NCBI RefSeq assembly: GCF_900110245.1
Contig: NZ_FOCZ01000011.1
Span: forward strand, 62,001 to 126,000
Length of the DNA stretch: 64,000 bases
Direction: 5' to 3'
Source: Niastella yeongjuensis
GTDB lineage: Bacteria > Bacteroidota > Bacteroidia > Chitinophagales > Chitinophagaceae
The position numbers and the translations under genes were made by a program. Below are positions 61,076-64,000 of this stretch, piece after piece. A model generated the notes under the pieces. It was not told where the DNA came from and ran no database searches. It worked only from the letters and a program-made list of their open reading frames with translations. The stretch's first letter is position 1. The number at the start of each line of letters is the position of its first letter.

Positions 61076-61987
61076 TTAAGCCAACGCAGCAGGTTCTTTA
61101 CCGCGAAGACTATTAGGCGTAACCCCAAACTTCTGTTTGAAGATCTTAATAAAGTGTGGGCTGTTTTCGAAACCGCATTCCAGGGCTACTTCCGATACAT
61201 TTTTACCGGAGTGCAGCAGTAACAGGCGGGCATGTTCCAATCGTTGTTCGTTGATCCATTTTTTGGGTGCACTATTATATTGGTGCTGAAAATCGCGCTT
61301 AAAAGAAGCCAGGCTGCGGCCGGAGAGCTTCGCCAGTTCTTCCAGCGACAGCGGTTGAAATAAATGTTTACGAACGATATAGTCAATATCTAGAGGTAAT
61401 CCGAAGGCAATGCTTTGAAAGAATGCTTTTACCTGTTGGCCCTGCGGACCGGCCAGCAACAACAACATCAATTCCTGCAACTTCAATTGTAAGATACTTT
61501 CCAGTGCCGGCAGTTGTTTCCCGAAATAACCCATGAACTGCGTTTTAAAACCATTCAGCAATTCATTGGCGGGAATAACCAGGTGCGCCGCAGTAGCAGG
61601 CGATTGCGTGGTGGTTAACTGATGCGTATGCAGGAATTTCTTTACAAAGTCATCAGTAAAGAATAACAGCAGGGCTTCATAGTTCAGGCCATCCGGCACA
61701 AACTCGGACAGGGCATAAATACCGCGTTTTAACAAAACCAGGTGACCGGCTGTAGCCGTATGGGTTTGCTCTTCCAGGTGCAGGAACTTATGGCCATGCA
61801 GCACAAAAATGAGCGTATGCTCGGTGATAAAACTGGTTCTTTTACCGGCGGCAGTTGCCTTTCTGTATCTGGCCAGCGGCGTATTCCCCAGCTGGAGTAC
61901 GTCGAGGTCTTCTTTGTCGGGGGATGAGGTGGGAAACCGTACTAACATACCGCAAAGTAAAGAAATCCTTACATAAGGGTCATTCAT
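61076..61987 (-). CDS. AraC-family transcriptional regulator
   Basis: 303 residues from the ATG at 61987 (MNDPYVRIS; the frame opens at 62050). N-terminal cupin-like sensor (TEHTLIFVLHGHKFLHLEEQ, HLVLLKRGIYALSEF) and C-terminal double HTH (LSLEELAKLSGRSLASFKRD, ISEV-type VSEVALECGFENSPHFIKIF, FGVTPNSLR). Divergent from the VOC gene, with a 16-bp palindrome between them. Confidence 0.92.
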   Translation of the reverse strand: MNDPYVRISLLCGMLVRFPTSSPDKEDLDVLQLGNTPLARYRKATAAGKRTSFITEHTLIFVLHGHKFLHLEEQTHTATAGHLVLLKRGIYALSEFVPDGLNYEALLLFFTDDFVKKFLHTHQLTTTQSPATAAHLVIPANELLNGFKTQFMGYFGKQLPALESILQLKLQELMLLLLAGPQGQQVKAFFQSIAFGLPLDIDYIVRKHLFQPLSLEELAKLSGRSLASFKRDFQHQYNSAPKKWINEQRLEHARLLLLHSGKNVSEVALECGFENSPHFIKIFKQKFGVTPNSLRGKEPAALA

Positions 61988-62091
61988 AATGTTTACACCT
62001 ATAAATAATACCCTCATTCGCAGTAGGTTAAATTGGTCTTTTTTGCTCAAGTTAACCAGTGCGGAAATGTTAACGAGTCCATAGCTATAAA

Positions 62092-62107
62092 GCTATTGGC
62101 CAATAGC
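62092..62107. promoter_or_regulatory. 16-bp palindrome in the AraC/VOC divergent promoter
   Basis: GCTATTGGCCAATAGC, perfect. GTTAAC also occurs twice, 18 bases apart (62051, 62069). Candidate operator for the divergent genes. Confidence 0.4.
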
Positions 62108-62209
62108 GTAAAATTCAGTAAATTATAGTAGACAATTTTTCCATTATCCTGCGCACAAACATCGGTTGCCTTCCGCTACAAGCCCAACTATAAAAAAAAC
62201 TTACATAAT

Positions 62210-62566
62210 ATGACAGCTCTAACTAGCAATCCGGTTGTCTTTTTTGAGATCGGTTGTAAAGACCTATCCAAAACGGCTACATTTTACTCGGATCTTTTTG
62301 GCTGGACGCCCACCGGCATTCCCATGGCCTCTCTCATCAATACCAATACGGAAGAAGGCATTCAGGGACAGATCACTTCACTGGGTCACAATCCCCACAA
62401 TTATGTGCTGTTTTATATCCAGGTCGACGACATCCACGATGCACTGTCTAAGATCATAGAAGCCGGTGGCAGAAAACAGGTTGGCCCGGTGATACTGCCT
62501 AACAATAAACAGTTTGCGTGGTTTACCGATCCCGAGGGGAACCTGGTTGGACTGGTGACCCGGTAG
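62210..62566 (+). CDS. VOC-family (glyoxalase-fold) protein
   Basis: 118 residues, one vicinal-oxygen-chelate module pair: NPVVFFEIGCKDLSKTATFY then SDLFGWTP, VLFYIQVDDIHDALSKIIEA, and FAWFTDPEGNLVGLVTR. Resembles the CFP30B/antibiotic-resistance-like VOC branch. Metal ligands are not fully conserved, so it could bind rather than convert. Possibly controlled by the divergent AraC gene. Confidence 0.88.
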   Translation: MTALTSNPVVFFEIGCKDLSKTATFYSDLFGWTPTGIPMASLINTNTEEGIQGQITSLGHNPHNYVLFYIQVDDIHDALSKIIEAGGRKQVGPVILPNNKQFAWFTDPEGNLVGLVTR

Positions 62567-62632
62567 TTCCGATTTTTACAATTTCACCCAGGAGGCAGTT
62601 GGTATTTTCGTGTATCTTTAGAACGCATTACC

Positions 62633-63475
62633 ATGACCTATTTTGAAATAAAGCCCGGCCAACTGTTACAACAGTATGTAAAATGTTACTATGTGTACGA
62701 ATCATCGAGCTCAGTAACATTTGAGGACACGGTATTTCCCAGTGGTTGTATGGAGATCATCTTCAACCTGGGCACCGGTAACTGGCAAACCCAACCCGGA
62801 GAACAATTTGTAACCCACTCCCCTATCGAATTATGGGGACAACTCAACCGCCCCCTGCCCGTACGGTCTATAGGCCGTAATACCATGCTGGGCGTTCGTT
62901 TTTACCCGCATGCAGCGGCAAGCATGCTACCCGATAAAGCCAGCCTGTTTAACAACCAGGTTATGGATTATACCGACATCGCCGATAAATCAATACATAC
63001 GCTACAGGCTCAATTACTGGAAACCAGAACCTGGAACAAGCGGGTCGCTTTACTGGAAACCTGGTTAATACAACAATTAGAACAAGCCGGTAAAAGATTA
63101 GGTAAGTTAGCTATGGTGAAAGATCTGATGTATGAATTGCGCCACCAGGATGTGTACGAGACCATGGAAACCATTGCGGCGCGCTATGGCATTTCAGCCC
63201 GGTATATGCAACAGTTGTTTTTACAATACACCGGCCTTACGCCCAAATTATACAGCCAGATCAACCGGTTTCAACACAGTCTGCGCCTGGTTACTACCCG
63301 GAACACCTCCTTAACAGATATTGCCTATGAATGCGGTTATGCCGACCAGTCACATTTTATAAAAGAATTCAAAGCATTTACCGGCACTACCCCTTCGGGT
63401 TACTCCATCAATAATTCACCGGTTACACTGGTTACTGCACAACCACAAACCGACGTTTCACCCGCCCTGGTTTAA
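62633..63475 (+). CDS. AraC-family regulator with DUF6597-type N-domain
   Basis: 280 residues. N-terminal sensor domain typical of Bacteroidota AraC proteins (VKCYYVYESSSSVTFEDTVF, FPSGCMEIIFNLG, LGVRFYPHAAASML). C-terminal HTH_18: METIAARYGISARYMQQLFL, GLTPKLYSQINRFQHSL, LTDIAYECGYADQSHFIKEF, GTTPSGY. Likely regulates the neighbouring VOC or PEP-mutase-like genes. Confidence 0.92.
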   Translation: MTYFEIKPGQLLQQYVKCYYVYESSSSVTFEDTVFPSGCMEIIFNLGTGNWQTQPGEQFVTHSPIELWGQLNRPLPVRSIGRNTMLGVRFYPHAAASMLPDKASLFNNQVMDYTDIADKSIHTLQAQLLETRTWNKRVALLETWLIQQLEQAGKRLGKLAMVKDLMYELRHQDVYETMETIAARYGISARYMQQLFLQYTGLTPKLYSQINRFQHSLRLVTTRNTSLTDIAYECGYADQSHFIKEFKAFTGTTPSGYSINNSPVTLVTAQPQTDVSPALV

Positions 63476-63566
63476 TTTAGTTTCTTCCGTTTTATACAAT
63501 TTCTTCTTTTCAACAGCTGATAACTTTGTTCTGTAAACGAAATTAAAAACAGAAAAAAGATCAGCT

Positions 63567-64000
63567 ATGATAGCCCGCTTTAAACAATTACATCAATCCC
63601 TGTTTATTTTACCCAATGCCTGGAACCCCAAAAGCGCCCTGCAATTTCAGCAGGCAAACTTTCCGGCAGTAGCCACGTCCAGTGCGGCGGTGGCTAACAG
63701 TTTAGGGTATGAAGATGGCGAAGCCATGCCTTTTGAAGAGTACCTGTTGATCGTTCGCAGAATAATGGCCACGGTACAAATTCCCGTTACAGTAGATATA
63801 GAAATGGGATATGGCAAAACGAATGAAGCCATTTACGCCAACGTTCAACAACTTGCCACCCTGGGTGTTGCCGGCATCAACATCGAGGATTCAACCCTGC
63901 AATCAGGCAATAGAAAGTTGAAGGACGCCAACACATTCGCCGAAACAATTGCCTATGTAAAAAATAAAGTGGATCTGTTTATCAACGTTCGCTGTGATAC
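63567..64000 (+). CDS. Isocitrate lyase/PEP mutase superfamily protein (runs off the window)
   Basis: 144 residues visible. Start MIARFKQLHQSLFILPNAWN, then VATSSAAVANSLGYEDGE, TVDIEMGYG and LGVAGINIEDSTLQSG, which are the family's beta-barrel motifs (the usual D-x-E-x-GYG and GxNIED metal-binding blocks). Members cleave or rearrange C-C or C-P bonds of 2-oxo acids; these short Bacteroidota members are poorly characterised. C-terminus not seen. Confidence 0.85.
   Translation, partial: MIARFKQLHQSLFILPNAWNPKSALQFQQANFPAVATSSAAVANSLGYEDGEAMPFEEYLLIVRRIMATVQIPVTVDIEMGYGKTNEAIYANVQQLATLGVAGINIEDSTLQSGNRKLKDANTFAETIAYVKNKVDLFINVRCD

Noticed and set aside
1-64000. tRNA, rRNA, tmRNA genes, integrases, transposases, phage genes
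   Set aside because: Looked for characteristic sequences and protein motifs and found none.

Overview
The window looks like a Bacteroidota chromosome of the Chitinophagaceae type (Niastella/Chitinophaga-like). The signs are SusC/SusD pairs with a STN domain on SusC, ECF sigma/FecR trios, TAnnTTTG-like promoter boxes, little Shine-Dalgarno signal, and moderate G+C. No rRNA, tRNA, CRISPR array, integrase or transposase was recognised. This placement rests on family recognition only; no search was run.

Layout. (1) 1-10.5 kb, minus strand: an ECF sigma - FecR - SusC - SusD - thioredoxin - S9-peptidase-like locus (locus A). (2) 10.6-15.5 kb: two paralogous four-helix membrane proteins, two twin ECF sigma factors that share a copied leader, and a VWA protein. 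(3) 15.5-20.6 kb: S41 peptidase with a palindromic repeat inserted in frame, NucS-like nuclease, small lipoprotein, stand-alone M41-like peptidase, YjbQ. (4) 20.6-21.7 kb: a graveyard of regulator fragments (Crp/Fnr tail, XRE head, Crp/Fnr head) around a cupin gene. (5) 22.3-24.0 kb: a tripartite HipB-HipS-HipT toxin-antitoxin operon with two operator-like palindromes. (6) 25.2-27.3 kb: AraC-type regulator, MauE, membrane thioredoxin and a small exported four-Cys peptide. (7) 27.3-35.7 kb: second sigma-FecR-SusC-SusD-TlpA locus (locus B), paralogous to A. (8) 36.0-38.7 kb: a truncated alpha/beta hydrolase, then a tandem four-copy array of probable small RNA genes. (9) 39.0-45.3 kb: an HME-RND metal efflux operon. 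(10) 46-49.8 kb: secreted NUC1 nuclease, Gfo/Idh/MocA oxidoreductase, response regulator, NTF2-like protein. (11) 49.9-59.4 kb: FHA - PP2C - Ser/Thr kinase - SEDS/PBP fusion - FHA. (12) 59.8-64 kb: SMP-30-like protein, two AraC regulators, VOC protein and a partial PEP-mutase-like gene.

The strongest candidate for an undescribed system is block 11. Its gene complement matches the actinobacterial fhaA-fhaB-pstP-rodA-pbpA-pknA-pknB cell-wall phosphosignalling operon, but here RodA and PbpA form one 1339-residue protein and the kinase carries a jelly-roll-like ectodomain instead of PASTA repeats. RNA-level signals come next: the four-copy sRNA array at 37.1-38.7 kb, and a plus-strand promoter/terminator pair lying antisense to the 5' leader of both susC genes at the same distance from the start codon.

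A third layer is repeats. Degenerate 7-bp tandem repeats of several unrelated core sequences sit directly after stop codons of many genes, and a palindromic repeat family is found between genes, inside the sRNA array and in frame inside the S41 gene.
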